Assembly: GCA_012841375.1 (NCBI GenBank)
Contig: DUUV01000044.1
Span: 17,716 to 81,715 of the forward strand
Source: Candidatus Fermentithermobacillaceae bacterium
Lineage (GTDB): Bacteria; Bacillota; Sulfobacillia; Fermentithermobacillales; Fermentithermobacillaceae
DNA: 64,000 nucleotides
Reading direction: 5' to 3'
The notes under the pieces were generated by a model. The model ran no database searches, was not told where the DNA came from, and was given only the letters and a program-made list of their open reading frames with translations. This document shows positions 14,576 to 21,728 of this stretch, piece after piece. The number at the start of each line of letters is the position of its first letter. The stretch's first letter is position 1. Made by a program: the position numbers and the translations under genes.

Positions 14576-16165
14576 TCAGAATCGCCTCGCTCGATCCGTC
14601 GAACCTTGTCCGGTCCGGTACGCTTTCAACGCGCGCCGTACCACCGCCACGGTATCCCGGTAGGCCCGCATGCCGGACAAGTCCCGTTCTCTAATCCACA
14701 TGGCTCCCAGGGTCTCACCTTCTTGAGGCTTGATCTCTCCTCCCAAAGGAGACATGAGAAAATACCTGACGGTCTTCTTGACGACTTCTCCATCTTGGCC
14801 GAAAAACCGATACTTGACGTCACCAAGGTCGCCTTCGATGGCGGCCTTGACGCCTGTCTCCTCAAATACCTCGCGGGTGGCGGCTTCCTCCGGGGATTCT
14901 CCGGGATCCGGATGACCCTTTGGAGGAGCGATCATCCCCCACCGGTCCTCGATGAGGAGTACCTCCAGTTCCCCGCCGGACTCCCTCACGACGACTCCCC
15001 CTGCGGCCAGGTCTTCACGAGTCGTTCGAGACAAGGCGAACACCCTGCCGGCCCTGCCGATCTGCTCCGCGGCAAACCGGAGGTTTTCTCGGGCGTGAGC
15101 CATTACGTCACCGACAGAACCGGGGCGCGGCGTCGCCGAGAACAAGGCCGCGAACTCGGGGGGGTAACCCAAGACCGTGTCCCGCGCCAGGCCGCCTCCC
15201 AGCGCGATGACGGGCACTCCGGCTTCGTATGCGGCCTCTGCGACGGCAAGGGGAACTTTGCCCTGGGCGGTCTGAGAATCGATGGAGCCCTCACCGGTAA
15301 TGACGAGGTCGGCACCGGCAAGCTCCCGAAAGAATCCCGTCTCTTCCATGACGAACCGGGAACCGCTCTCAAACCTCGCTCCGAAGAACGCCCGCAAACC
15401 CGCGGCAAGCCCGCCTCCGGCCCCCGCGCCCGGCAGATGAGACGGGTCGATGCCCAAGTCCCTTCCGAGAATCCCGCCATAACGACGCATAGCGTCGTCC
15501 ACCTGCCCCACTTCGTCCTGTCCCAGTCCCTTCTGTGGACCGTAGACTCGCGTAGCCCCGTCGGGGCCAACGAGGGGGTTCCGTACGTCGGTGATGGCTA
15601 TGACCTCGACACCCTTGAACCTCTCGGGGATGGACCCCAGTGAGACCGAGGCAACCGTGAAGAGCCCGCCGGTGCCCGGGCCGACGTCGCTCCCGTCTGA
15701 ATCGAGGACGCGGCCTCCAGCGGCCTGGGCCGCTCCGATGCCGCCGTCATTCATAGCGGTCCCGCCGACACCCACAATGATACGTTTGGCCCCGCGCCGG
15801 GCCGCCCAGAGCATCAGCTCGCCGACTCCCCTGCTTTGGGCCTTCCGGACATCCCGCTCGTGCTCCTCGATAAGGGCCAACCCGCTTGCTTGGGCGCTTT
15901 CGATGACGGCGGTCCTCCCGCCGTCCAAGAGGCCTACCAATGCCTTGACCGGCCGCCCTAAAGGGCCGCTGACTTCCACCTGGGCCGTCTCGCCCCCCGG
16001 ACGTCCGCACACCACCTGAACCGTGCCGTCGCCGCCGTCGGCCAACGGCAGTTGGACAACCTCGGCTTCAGGAAAACCTCTCCGGAGCCCCTCGGCCACA
16101 AGCGATGAAGCCTCCCTCGCGGAGAGGCTCCCTTTGAAAGCGTTCATGGCAACGAGAACCCTCAT
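14576..16165 (-). CDS. Glycerate kinase fused to a Nudix hydrolase
   Basis: A 529-residue fusion. Residues 1 to about 370 are a GlxK/GarK-type glycerate kinase: MNAFKGSLSA start, LPLADGGDGTV, VGVGGTAMNDGGIGAAQA and ITGEGSIDSQTAQGK. The C-terminal 140 residues form a Nudix domain with a perfect box, GHPDPGE then REVFEETGV. The kinase makes phosphoglycerate from glycerate, feeding the glycolysis encoded at 38-44 kb. The Nudix part should cleave a nucleoside diphosphate derivative; its charged tail and KGHPDPGE context recall the Ap4A hydrolase/MutT groups. No stop or frameshift separates the parts. Its end is 2 bases from the upstream dipeptidase-operon frame, so the genes are co-transcribed. 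Confidence 0.88.
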   Translation of the reverse strand: MRVLVAMNAFKGSLSAREASSLVAEGLRRGFPEAEVVQLPLADGGDGTVQVVCGRPGGETAQVEVSGPLGRPVKALVGLLDGGRTAVIESAQASGLALIEEHERDVRKAQSRGVGELMLWAARRGAKRIIVGVGGTAMNDGGIGAAQAAGGRVLDSDGSDVGPGTGGLFTVASVSLGSIPERFKGVEVIAITDVRNPLVGPDGATRVYGPQKGLGQDEVGQVDDAMRRYGGILGRDLGIDPSHLPGAGAGGGLAAGLRAFFGARFESGSRFVMEETGFFRELAGADLVITGEGSIDSQTAQGKVPLAVAEAAYEAGVPVIALGGGLARDTVLGYPPEFAALFSATPRPGSVGDVMAHARENLRFAAEQIGRAGRVFALSRTTREDLAAGGVVVRESGGELEVLLIEDRWGMIAPPKGHPDPGESPEEAATREVFEETGVKAAIEGDLGDVKYRFFGQDGEVVKKTVRYFLMSPLGGEIKPQEGETLGAMWIRERDLSGMRAYRDTVAVVRRALKAYRTGQGSTDRARRF

Positions 16166-16167
16166 GG

Positions 16168-17211
16168 CTACCCTATCACCGCCCGCATGACCCTGAGCCA
16201 GTTGCCGCCGAGTACCGAGGCAATGCTCTTGCCTGACAGGCCGCGCCTCAAGAGTTCCCTGGTGAGGAGCGGAAGCCGGTCGATCCCATTGAGGGGCTCA
16301 GGTTCCCTTCCCCTGAAGCTGTCGAAGTCCGACCCGATGGCGGCCGTCTCCTCGCCTCCCACTTCCACCACATGGATAATGTGGTCACACACCATGTCCA
16401 AGGTTATCTCGGCTTCATCGTCGGCCAGATAGCCGGGGTTGAAGCTGACCGCCACCACTCCCCCGGTCTCGGCTACGGCCTGTATCTGATCGTCCGTGAG
16501 ATTTCTGGGGTGATGATAGAGCTTATGGCAGTTGGAGTGGCTGGCCACAACCGGGTGCTCCGAGAGTTCCACTACGTCCCAGAACCCTGCCTCTGAGATA
16601 TGGGATACATCCACAACTATCCCTAAGTTGCCGCACTCCTTGACTACATCCCGGCCAAACCGGGTTAGCCCGCCTCTGGTCGCCGATTCCGCGGCACCGT
16701 CGGCCAACGCGTTTCTTTCATTCCAGGTAAGCCCCAGGAACCTGAGTCCAAGCCGGTGGAACATCCTAAGGCTCTCGATGCTCGCGTCGAGAAACTCGCC
16801 GCCTTCAAAAGAGAGAAGCAGTGCAAGACCGCCTTCTCGTGCGGCGGCCTCTATCTCCGCCGTATTCTGCGCCAACGCTACTCCCGGCACTGTCGCCAGT
16901 GACCTCAGGGCATCCACGTACTCCAGGCCCGCCTTAACCCCTCTTATGGGGTAGGCGCGGTCATAGGGGAAGGCGCTCATAATCACGCAACGCACTCCGG
17001 CTTCCAAAAGGCGCGGGGCGTCCACATGCCCCAGTTCCGACCTTTCTCCGAACTGCCGCGTCTTGTACAGGACATCGGACAAAGTGCCCACATGCCCGTC
17101 AATAACGATTGATTCCGCGTGTATCTCCCGCGAGCGCTCCATGAGAAGCTCTTGATCCTCCGCGGTCTCCTCTTTTTTCTTGTTGAGGTTGAGGGCTGAC
17201 TTCAGGTCCAT
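16168..17211 (-). CDS. Membrane dipeptidase family M19 (renal dipeptidase-like), altered metal site
   Basis: About 347 residues from the ATG at 17211 with AGAGG upstream; the longer frame from 17364 has no site and adds 51 residues of unlikely sequence. Family features are EGGEF (bridging Glu), DVSHISEAGFWDVVE, VVASHSNCHKLYHHPRNLTD and IGSDFDSF. M19 enzymes use two Zn ions to cleave dipeptides, often with a D-amino acid. The first metal motif HxD reads HVG here (IDGHVGTL), so one conserved Asp ligand is missing. The enzyme may bind metal differently or act on another substrate. The glycerate kinase-Nudix gene follows after 2 bases. The 190 bases to the divergent cluster hold the control region. 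Confidence 0.85.
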   Translation of the reverse strand: MDLKSALNLNKKKEETAEDQELLMERSREIHAESIVIDGHVGTLSDVLYKTRQFGERSELGHVDAPRLLEAGVRCVIMSAFPYDRAYPIRGVKAGLEYVDALRSLATVPGVALAQNTAEIEAAAREGGLALLLSFEGGEFLDASIESLRMFHRLGLRFLGLTWNERNALADGAAESATRGGLTRFGRDVVKECGNLGIVVDVSHISEAGFWDVVELSEHPVVASHSNCHKLYHHPRNLTDDQIQAVAETGGVVAVSFNPGYLADDEAEITLDMVCDHIIHVVEVGGEETAAIGSDFDSFRGREPEPLNGIDRLPLLTRELLRRGLSGKSIASVLGGNWLRVMRAVIG

Positions 17212-17403
17212 ATAGGAAACACCTCTCTTGCCGCGTGATAATGCCTTGCACATTTTCCCTAGTTTCTCCCCCTGGAAGGAGTTTACCTTTCGGCCATCCG
17301 GCGTTTGCTCGTGAGGCGTCATCCTAAAGGGTAAGGCAACGGAACGTTTTAAGGGTCGGGTCATATTATGTCATGATCAAAGCGAAGGAAGAGGGGGGTA
17401 ACA

Positions 17404-17721
17404 GTGGCCAACGGGCAGGTTACCAGAGAAACCTTGGACCTCATCGCGGCACTCCGGCCCTTTACGGCCGAGAGAGGCCAGAAACTCATAGATACTCTCA
17501 TGGAGTTGTCGCAAACGAGCGGGGTTGCCGAGTCGCTGGAGATCGGGACCATGGCCGAAAAGGCTCAGAACCTACTGGCTGAAAGGCTCGATTCGGCAGT
17601 ATCGCTATCGCTTATTCTCGCCGCTTCATGGCTGGGCGCCAAACTCGAGAGCTATGTCGCCCGGAGGATGGCGGAGACCAACGGGCAGAGGAGGGGGCCG
17701 AGTGAAGATACTGGGTTTTGA
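17404..17721 (+). CDS. Hypothetical small helical protein, first gene of an unknown four-gene cluster
   Basis: A 105-residue protein with GTG start behind GAGGGGGG. It is all-helical by appearance: RETLDLIAALRPFTAERGQKLIDTLMELSQ resembles short helical segments I associate with uncharacterised Bacillota proteins, followed by a moderately hydrophobic helix AVSLSLILAASWLGAKLESY. No family can be named. Its stop overlaps the next gene, so the two are translationally linked. A CATATTAT sequence 47 bases upstream resembles a sporulation sigma-E -10 (CATAnnnT), but no matching -35 was found. Confidence 0.65.
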   Translation: MANGQVTRETLDLIAALRPFTAERGQKLIDTLMELSQTSGVAESLEIGTMAEKAQNLLAERLDSAVSLSLILAASWLGAKLESYVARRMAETNGQRRGPSEDTGF

Positions 17722-17992
17722 AGCGGACAATCCATTTACGCTGTTCCTTATCCTGATTCTTCTCTTGGCGGCCAACGGATCGTTCGATCCAAGAGCCGTG
17801 TCAGAGTCGGAATCCGGGGATGGGCCGTCGTTCGCAAAGAAGTCCGCGTGGCAGGACTGGACCGGGCGTCCTTTGTTCCAGAGAAGGTCGGCCCCCCGCA
17901 TCTCCTTGGGCCGCACTTCAGTGGGAAGGCGAATCCGGATCCGTCGCGAGCCGGCGATTTCCATGCCCAAAGTGATGCCCCTAGGACGGTAA
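17702..17992 (+). CDS. Hypothetical small membrane protein
   Basis: A 96-residue product starting at GTG 17702 behind GAGGAGGGGG, overlapping the end of the preceding gene by 20 bases. Residues 10-26 (NPFTLFLILILLLAANG) form a short membrane or insertion helix. The rest is polar with a Ser/Glu stretch and then a very basic tail (RRIRIRREP). No family is recognised. Small one-helix proteins like this are frequent in spore-formers, but this is only analogy. The frame extends upstream to 17525; the chosen start fits the ribosome site. Confidence 0.6.
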   Translation: MKILGFEADNPFTLFLILILLLAANGSFDPRAVSESESGDGPSFAKKSAWQDWTGRPLFQRRSAPRISLGRTSVGRRIRIRREPAISMPKVMPLGR

Positions 17993-18059
17993 TCCGTATC
18001 ACCCCTCCCGAGAGTCCCGGCATAAGATGCTGAAGTATGAGGACTGGAGGGGTAAACAA

Positions 18060-18398
18060 GTGCAGAACCTGGCTGCCCTGCTTATGCAGATGGAGAAAAT
18101 CGAGTCCGAGGTTAGCTCGCGCCTCACGGGGTTGCAGAACAGGTTGGTCCAAGCAGAGTCAGGCGGAGGTCTTGTGACGGCCACGGGCGATATCTGGTTC
18201 AACATTCGTTCCATTCACATTGACAGAGAGAAGCTGTCGGCCAAGACCTATGATCTCGGAACTCTGGAAGAACTTGTGGTAGAGGCGGTCAACGGCGCCA
18301 TAAAAGAAGCCAGAAAGATCCTCAAGACCGAGCTGGGCGGTATCATAGGAGGGCAGGTGCCCCCTGAGTTCGCCAACTTCTTCGGGCGCACCGACTGA
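18060..18398 (+). CDS. YbaB/EbfC-like protein (nucleoid-associated family paralogue)
   Basis: A 112-residue protein from GTG 18060, 7 bases after GGAGGGG. The pattern is that of YbaB/EbfC: an N-terminal helix MQNLAALLMQMEKIESEVSS, a Gly-rich turn ESGGGLVTATGDIWFNIRSI with the beta hairpin, then LEELVVEAVNGAIKEARKIL and a Gly-rich C-terminus. Family members form dimeric tweezers that bind DNA and usually sit between dnaX and recR. This one lies instead among unknown small genes upstream of pdaB and is divergent in sequence, so it is probably a specialised paralogue. DNA binding is inferred, not seen. Confidence 0.7.
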   Translation: MQNLAALLMQMEKIESEVSSRLTGLQNRLVQAESGGGLVTATGDIWFNIRSIHIDREKLSAKTYDLGTLEELVVEAVNGAIKEARKILKTELGGIIGGQVPPEFANFFGRTD

Positions 18399-18399
18399 A

Positions 18400-19287
18400 A
18401 TGGAAACTGACAAGACCCTGTCGGATATCGCCAGGTCGGTGCTGGTCTCCAGTCCCGAGTCCGACCAGAGAACCCTTAGGGAAAAGGCCGGTCTATTGGC
18501 GCTTCTGAACCTGCTCGGTATCGTTGAATCCTTCTACGGCGACGGCCAGAGCGCCCAATCATCCATGAGCCTCCTCAGTTCCTTGGCTCTCGGCTCCGGA
18601 GCCCAGGCTCCCGAAAAGCCCAAGGAACCGGATCTCATATCGTCGGTAATGTCTCTCGCCGGCAAGCTCCTTGGAGGGACCCAGGGACATGGCGGGATCG
18701 ATCCGGCAATGGTCGGCACTCTCATGGGAGCTCTATCGGCACTGTCAAAGACGAGGGCCTTGGCACCCAGACCGGCTGCCACCACACCCGCCGCATCAAC
18801 GTCGGCCGCGCCGGACTCGAAGAGCCCTGGCGCCCCATCGGGCGACGACGCCGAAGGCGAGACACTTGACGGGACCGGTGATAGCCAAGACAGAGAGGCC
18901 TCTATCGAAGACGCAGTCGAGAGTGGTGAACCTCGGGCCCCAAAGGAGACCACCTCGCCTCCTGAGGTGCCTGCGTCCCCTGAGGCCGCACCGCAGTCGC
19001 CGCTTCAGCAGATACTTGGGATAGACCCCCGGATTATCACACTGGCGCTTAATGTACTGGCCGACATCATGAAGGCACGGAACGCAGCCCAGACCGAGAA
19101 AGCAGGAACCGGGCAGAAAAGACCTGCGCCTCGACCGGAGTCGTCGGGGCCCGAGACGGAAGTTACCGTCACGCCCGACGGAAAGACAGTGGTCATACCC
19201 AAATCGAGGAGACAGCCCAGAGAACGGCTTTACCACAAGCCCGGTCTCGGCATCTACCGCAAGAGACTGGAGGATGCGGCCAAGTAG
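18400..19287 (+). CDS. Hypothetical Pro/Ala-rich protein, last gene of the unknown cluster
   Basis: A 295-residue protein whose ATG follows the YbaB-like stop by one base; the ribosome site is weak, so translation is probably coupled. Helical segments at the N-terminus (REKAGLLALLNLLGIVESFYG) and around 78-115 (ISSVMSLAGKLLGG, MVGTLMGALSALSK) are followed by a low-complexity Pro/Ala/Ser/Glu stretch (about 120-205), another helix (IITLALNVLADIMKARN) and a basic tail ending in YHKPGLGIYRKR. The helices resemble the first protein of the cluster. No family or signal peptide is recognised. Confidence 0.65.
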   Translation: METDKTLSDIARSVLVSSPESDQRTLREKAGLLALLNLLGIVESFYGDGQSAQSSMSLLSSLALGSGAQAPEKPKEPDLISSVMSLAGKLLGGTQGHGGIDPAMVGTLMGALSALSKTRALAPRPAATTPAASTSAAPDSKSPGAPSGDDAEGETLDGTGDSQDREASIEDAVESGEPRAPKETTSPPEVPASPEAAPQSPLQQILGIDPRIITLALNVLADIMKARNAAQTEKAGTGQKRPAPRPESSGPETEVTVTPDGKTVVIPKSRRQPRERLYHKPGLGIYRKRLEDAAK

Positions 19288-19313
19288 CGTCCCCCAACCA
19301 CAGCCGGAGAGAC

Positions 19314-19338
19314 TTAACCCGGACCTCGTCCGGGTTAA
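19314..19338. repeat. Perfect inverted repeat upstream of pdaB
   Basis: TTAACCCGGAC and GTCCGGGTTAA form an 11-bp perfect palindrome with a 3-base centre. No T-tract follows, but TACAAT lies 5 bases downstream (19344-19349) as a possible -10. It could be a terminator-like end for the preceding cluster or an operator for pdaB. Confidence 0.6.
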
Positions 19339-19447
19339 CGCTCTACAATGGGCATATCTCCTGAGACCCGGGACTATGATTTTCTGAAGGAATCCGGGAA
19401 TGGCGCGAGAAGCTATCTCCGCGCCGTCGCTCACGGGGGGTTGCCCG

Positions 19448-20239
19448 ATGATAATCAGGAAGCGGAACATCATCATATGTCTCTTGGTGATTGCCGGGAT
19501 AACCGCAGCTTTCATCACTCTGAGGGCGCCGAGAGTCAAACCCGTGGTCGAGATGTACGACTTGACGACCGCAGCCCAAAACACCCACATGCCTATGTTC
19601 TACGTAGACACCGATCGAAAAGCGGTAGCCATAACGTTCGACATCTCCTGGGGCGAGGAGATGCCCGAGAAGATCCTGGATGTCCTCAAGGAGCACGACC
19701 AGAAGGCCACCTTCTTTCTCTCCGGCCCCTGGGCGAAGCACTACAAAGACGTGGTGAAACGGATAGTCGATGAAGGACACGAGATCGCGAGCCACGGACA
19801 GGACCACGACAACCTCAGCCAGTTCCCCAAAGAGGATATCCGCCACAACATCCAATCCGCCCATGACATACTGGTGAACCTGACCGGCTATACTCCCACG
19901 TTCTTCAGGCCCCCCAACGGCGACTACAACGACCTTGTGGTCCTTACGGCCAAGGAACTTGGGTATGAGACGGTCATCTGGTCGGTTGACAGCCGTGACT
20001 GGCAGAGACCCGGTGTAAGCTACATCGTCGAGAGGGTGTCCAGGTACTGCTTCCGGGGAGCCATCCTCCTGTTCCACGCTTCGGACTCGGCGCCTGATAC
20101 GCCCGGAGCCCTGCCCATGGTTCTCGAGAACTTGAAGACAGCAGGATACGAGATAATGCCCCTCGGAGAGCTCCTGAGACTCGGCACGCCTGCGCGAGAC
20201 GACCCCCGGGGAAGACCCGAGTCGGAATTGCCGAGGTAG
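19448..20239 (+). CDS. pdaB: Sporulation polysaccharide deacetylase, PdaB family
   Basis: A 263-residue protein from ATG 19448 behind GGGGGG. An N-terminal membrane anchor or signal (IIICLLVIAGITAAFITL) precedes a NodB domain. Motif 1 reads TFDISWGEE, where the second Asp of the usual TFDDG is Ile, exactly as in the PdaB/YbaN family; the metal motif is SHGQDHDN (HxxxH) and the substrate-groove motif is RPPNGDYND. PdaB is needed to keep spores intact late in development in Bacillus. It is the fifth plus-strand gene after the unknown cluster, with a 160-base gap and a palindrome before it. Confidence 0.87.
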   Translation: MIIRKRNIIICLLVIAGITAAFITLRAPRVKPVVEMYDLTTAAQNTHMPMFYVDTDRKAVAITFDISWGEEMPEKILDVLKEHDQKATFFLSGPWAKHYKDVVKRIVDEGHEIASHGQDHDNLSQFPKEDIRHNIQSAHDILVNLTGYTPTFFRPPNGDYNDLVVLTAKELGYETVIWSVDSRDWQRPGVSYIVERVSRYCFRGAILLFHASDSAPDTPGALPMVLENLKTAGYEIMPLGELLRLGTPARDDPRGRPESELPR

Positions 20240-20243
20240 GCCC

Positions 20244-20918
20244 CTACTCCCTGGTGACAGCGATCATCAGGAACCCGTCCGACACGGAGACCTTGGCCTC
20301 ACTGCCAAGCATCTTGTTGGATACACCCAGTGTGGCGCCTCGCTCCAAGACGGCATCGTAGAGCGGGTACTCGAGTCCTTCCGTGCGGACTCCTCCAACT
20401 GTCCCGGTCACCGGGAAGAGGGACACCCAGTCGCCCGCCCTTCCGGTGAGCTTTCTTTCACCCACGCCTGCGCACCCGGGACCGCTCACGTGACACAACA
20501 CCGAATGAGGAGCCTTCAACACGACATCCAATCCACGACGGGCAAACCGTTCTACCAGAAAAAAGTTGGCTATCTCGTGGTCTACCCGTCTGCCGCCTGT
20601 AGCGCCTGTCATGACGGCGGTCGAATACCCTTCTGCCAACACGAACTCCAGAGCCGCCTCGGTATCCGTGACATCCTTCTTCACCGGCAGTTGAATCACC
20701 CGGCACCCGGTGGCGGTAACCTCTTTCAGGACACGTCGGTCGCACGAGTCAAAATCGCCCACCAAAGCATCCACCTTGACGCCGTGGGCGAGCAGAAACT
20801 CGGCGCCGGAGTCCGCCGCCACCACGATTCGGGCCTTCTTCAGGTCGTCAAGCAGGAGGGGCGAAACGTCTCCGCCGCCTACAATGGCGGCGTACTCACC
20901 CCCCAGGGATACGTCCAT
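20244..20918 (-). CDS. thiN: Thiamine pyrophosphokinase
   Basis: A 224-residue enzyme that converts thiamine and ATP to thiamine pyrophosphate. Motifs: IVGGGDVSP, VGDFDS, KKDVTDTEAAL, GATGGRRVDH and GVSNKMLG. The ATG lies behind AAAGGAGGAGG. It is downstream of thiT on the same strand, about 110 bases away with no obvious terminator, so both should be under the TPP riboswitch: uptake followed by pyrophosphorylation. It converges on pdaB with 4 bases between stops. Confidence 0.93.
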   Translation of the reverse strand: MDVSLGGEYAAIVGGGDVSPLLLDDLKKARIVVAADSGAEFLLAHGVKVDALVGDFDSCDRRVLKEVTATGCRVIQLPVKKDVTDTEAALEFVLAEGYSTAVMTGATGGRRVDHEIANFFLVERFARRGLDVVLKAPHSVLCHVSGPGCAGVGERKLTGRAGDWVSLFPVTGTVGGVRTEGLEYPLYDAVLERGATLGVSNKMLGSEAKVSVSDGFLMIAVTRE

Positions 20919-21030
20919 CGTTTCGCCTCCTCCTTTCCGCAGTACATGTCTCGGCCTACACCCTGCCTACACTCACCCGTAGGCGCGCCTTGCACCCGCA
21001 GTCAGGGCGGCGCGTCTCTCTCGCTCCATC

Positions 21031-21534
21031 CTAAACCTTCACTTCCAGAAGCCGCCTCAGGGCAAACCGGAGCACCACTAAAGCGATGATGAGCTCGGGT
21101 ACCAGGTACTGGGCATTGTACACCAACGAATACAGATACACATTACCTTCGGCGTACTGGGCGAAGAAAATGACTCCTGACAGAAAGTGGGACAAGAGGC
21201 GTCCCAAGATTCCTACGGCTGACCCGATATAGATGTTCTGCCGGTAGAGCCCCGCAAGCCCTATAAGGCCGTAGGCCAAAGGGTAATCCAAGAGTACCTG
21301 GGCCGGGTGCACGAAGTACGGGTTGACGATGTAATCGAGTAATCCGTAAGCGCTGCCTACCAGAATGCCGGGGCCTGCGCCGTAGCGGAAGGCAAACAAG
21401 AGAATCGGGACCATGCTCCCCAAAGTCACCGAACCTCCGTATGGCGCCTGGTATATCTTGAGGAGGTGCAGGACGAACGTGAGAGCCACCATCATGGCGC
21501 CTTCCACCAAGATCTTCACATTTCTGTCGCGCAT
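21031..21534 (-). CDS. thiT: ECF transporter S component for thiamine, ThiT
   Basis: A 167-residue membrane protein with about six hydrophobic segments. YQAPYGGSVTLGSMVPIL, FRYG, GLLDYI and LDYPLAYGLIGLAGL are ThiT (YuaJ) signatures for thiamine binding; it needs the shared EcfAA'T module, not encoded here. The ATG at 21534 is used because the longer frame starts inside the riboswitch terminator hairpin. A TPP riboswitch directly upstream confirms the substrate. Confidence 0.93.
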   Translation of the reverse strand: MRDRNVKILVEGAMMVALTFVLHLLKIYQAPYGGSVTLGSMVPILLFAFRYGAGPGILVGSAYGLLDYIVNPYFVHPAQVLLDYPLAYGLIGLAGLYRQNIYIGSAVGILGRLLSHFLSGVIFFAQYAEGNVYLYSLVYNAQYLVPELIIALVVLRFALRRLLEVKV

Positions 21535-21569
21535 TCTTGCTGAACACTCCCTCCGGATTCGGGAAGGGC

Positions 21570-21596
21570 AATAAAGAACCCGCACGGGTGTGCGGG
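21570..21596 (-). terminator. Riboswitch-controlled terminator before thiT
   Basis: Minus-strand hairpin CCCGCAC-ACCC-GTGCGGG followed by TTCTTTATT, between the TPP aptamer and the thiT start. With TPP bound, transcription should stop here. Confidence 0.88.
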
Positions 21597-21610
21597 CATC
21601 TCCACTCGGA

Positions 21611-21695
21611 TTTCCCTACGCGGGCATTACCCCACAGGTTCCAAGGGTCAGGTGCTGTAAGCCCTTTCTCAGCCGCTTCAAAGCGGCTCCCCGTT
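21611..21695 (-). promoter_or_regulatory. TPP riboswitch (THI element)
   Basis: The minus strand carries the THI-box landmarks in order: CTGAGAAAGGG, CTTACAGCACCTGACCC, TTGGAACCTG and GGTAATGCCCGCGTAGGGAA, with a variable GC hairpin (AGCCGCTT-GAA-GCGGCT) near the 5' end. It lies upstream of thiT-thiN with a terminator, so it turns the operon off when TPP is plentiful. Confidence 0.95.
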
Positions 21696-21728
21696 TGAGA
21701 AAATGGTATCACATATCGCTCATAGTCT

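Noticed and set aside
14543..15643. 366-codon plus-strand frame opposite the glycerate kinase-Nudix gene
   Set aside because: Long only because of GC-rich codon bias; the minus-strand product carries all kinase and Nudix motifs.
19343..20077. Minus-strand frame opposite pdaB
   Set aside because: Opposite strand of a recognised deacetylase; His/Val/Asp-rich shadow sequence.
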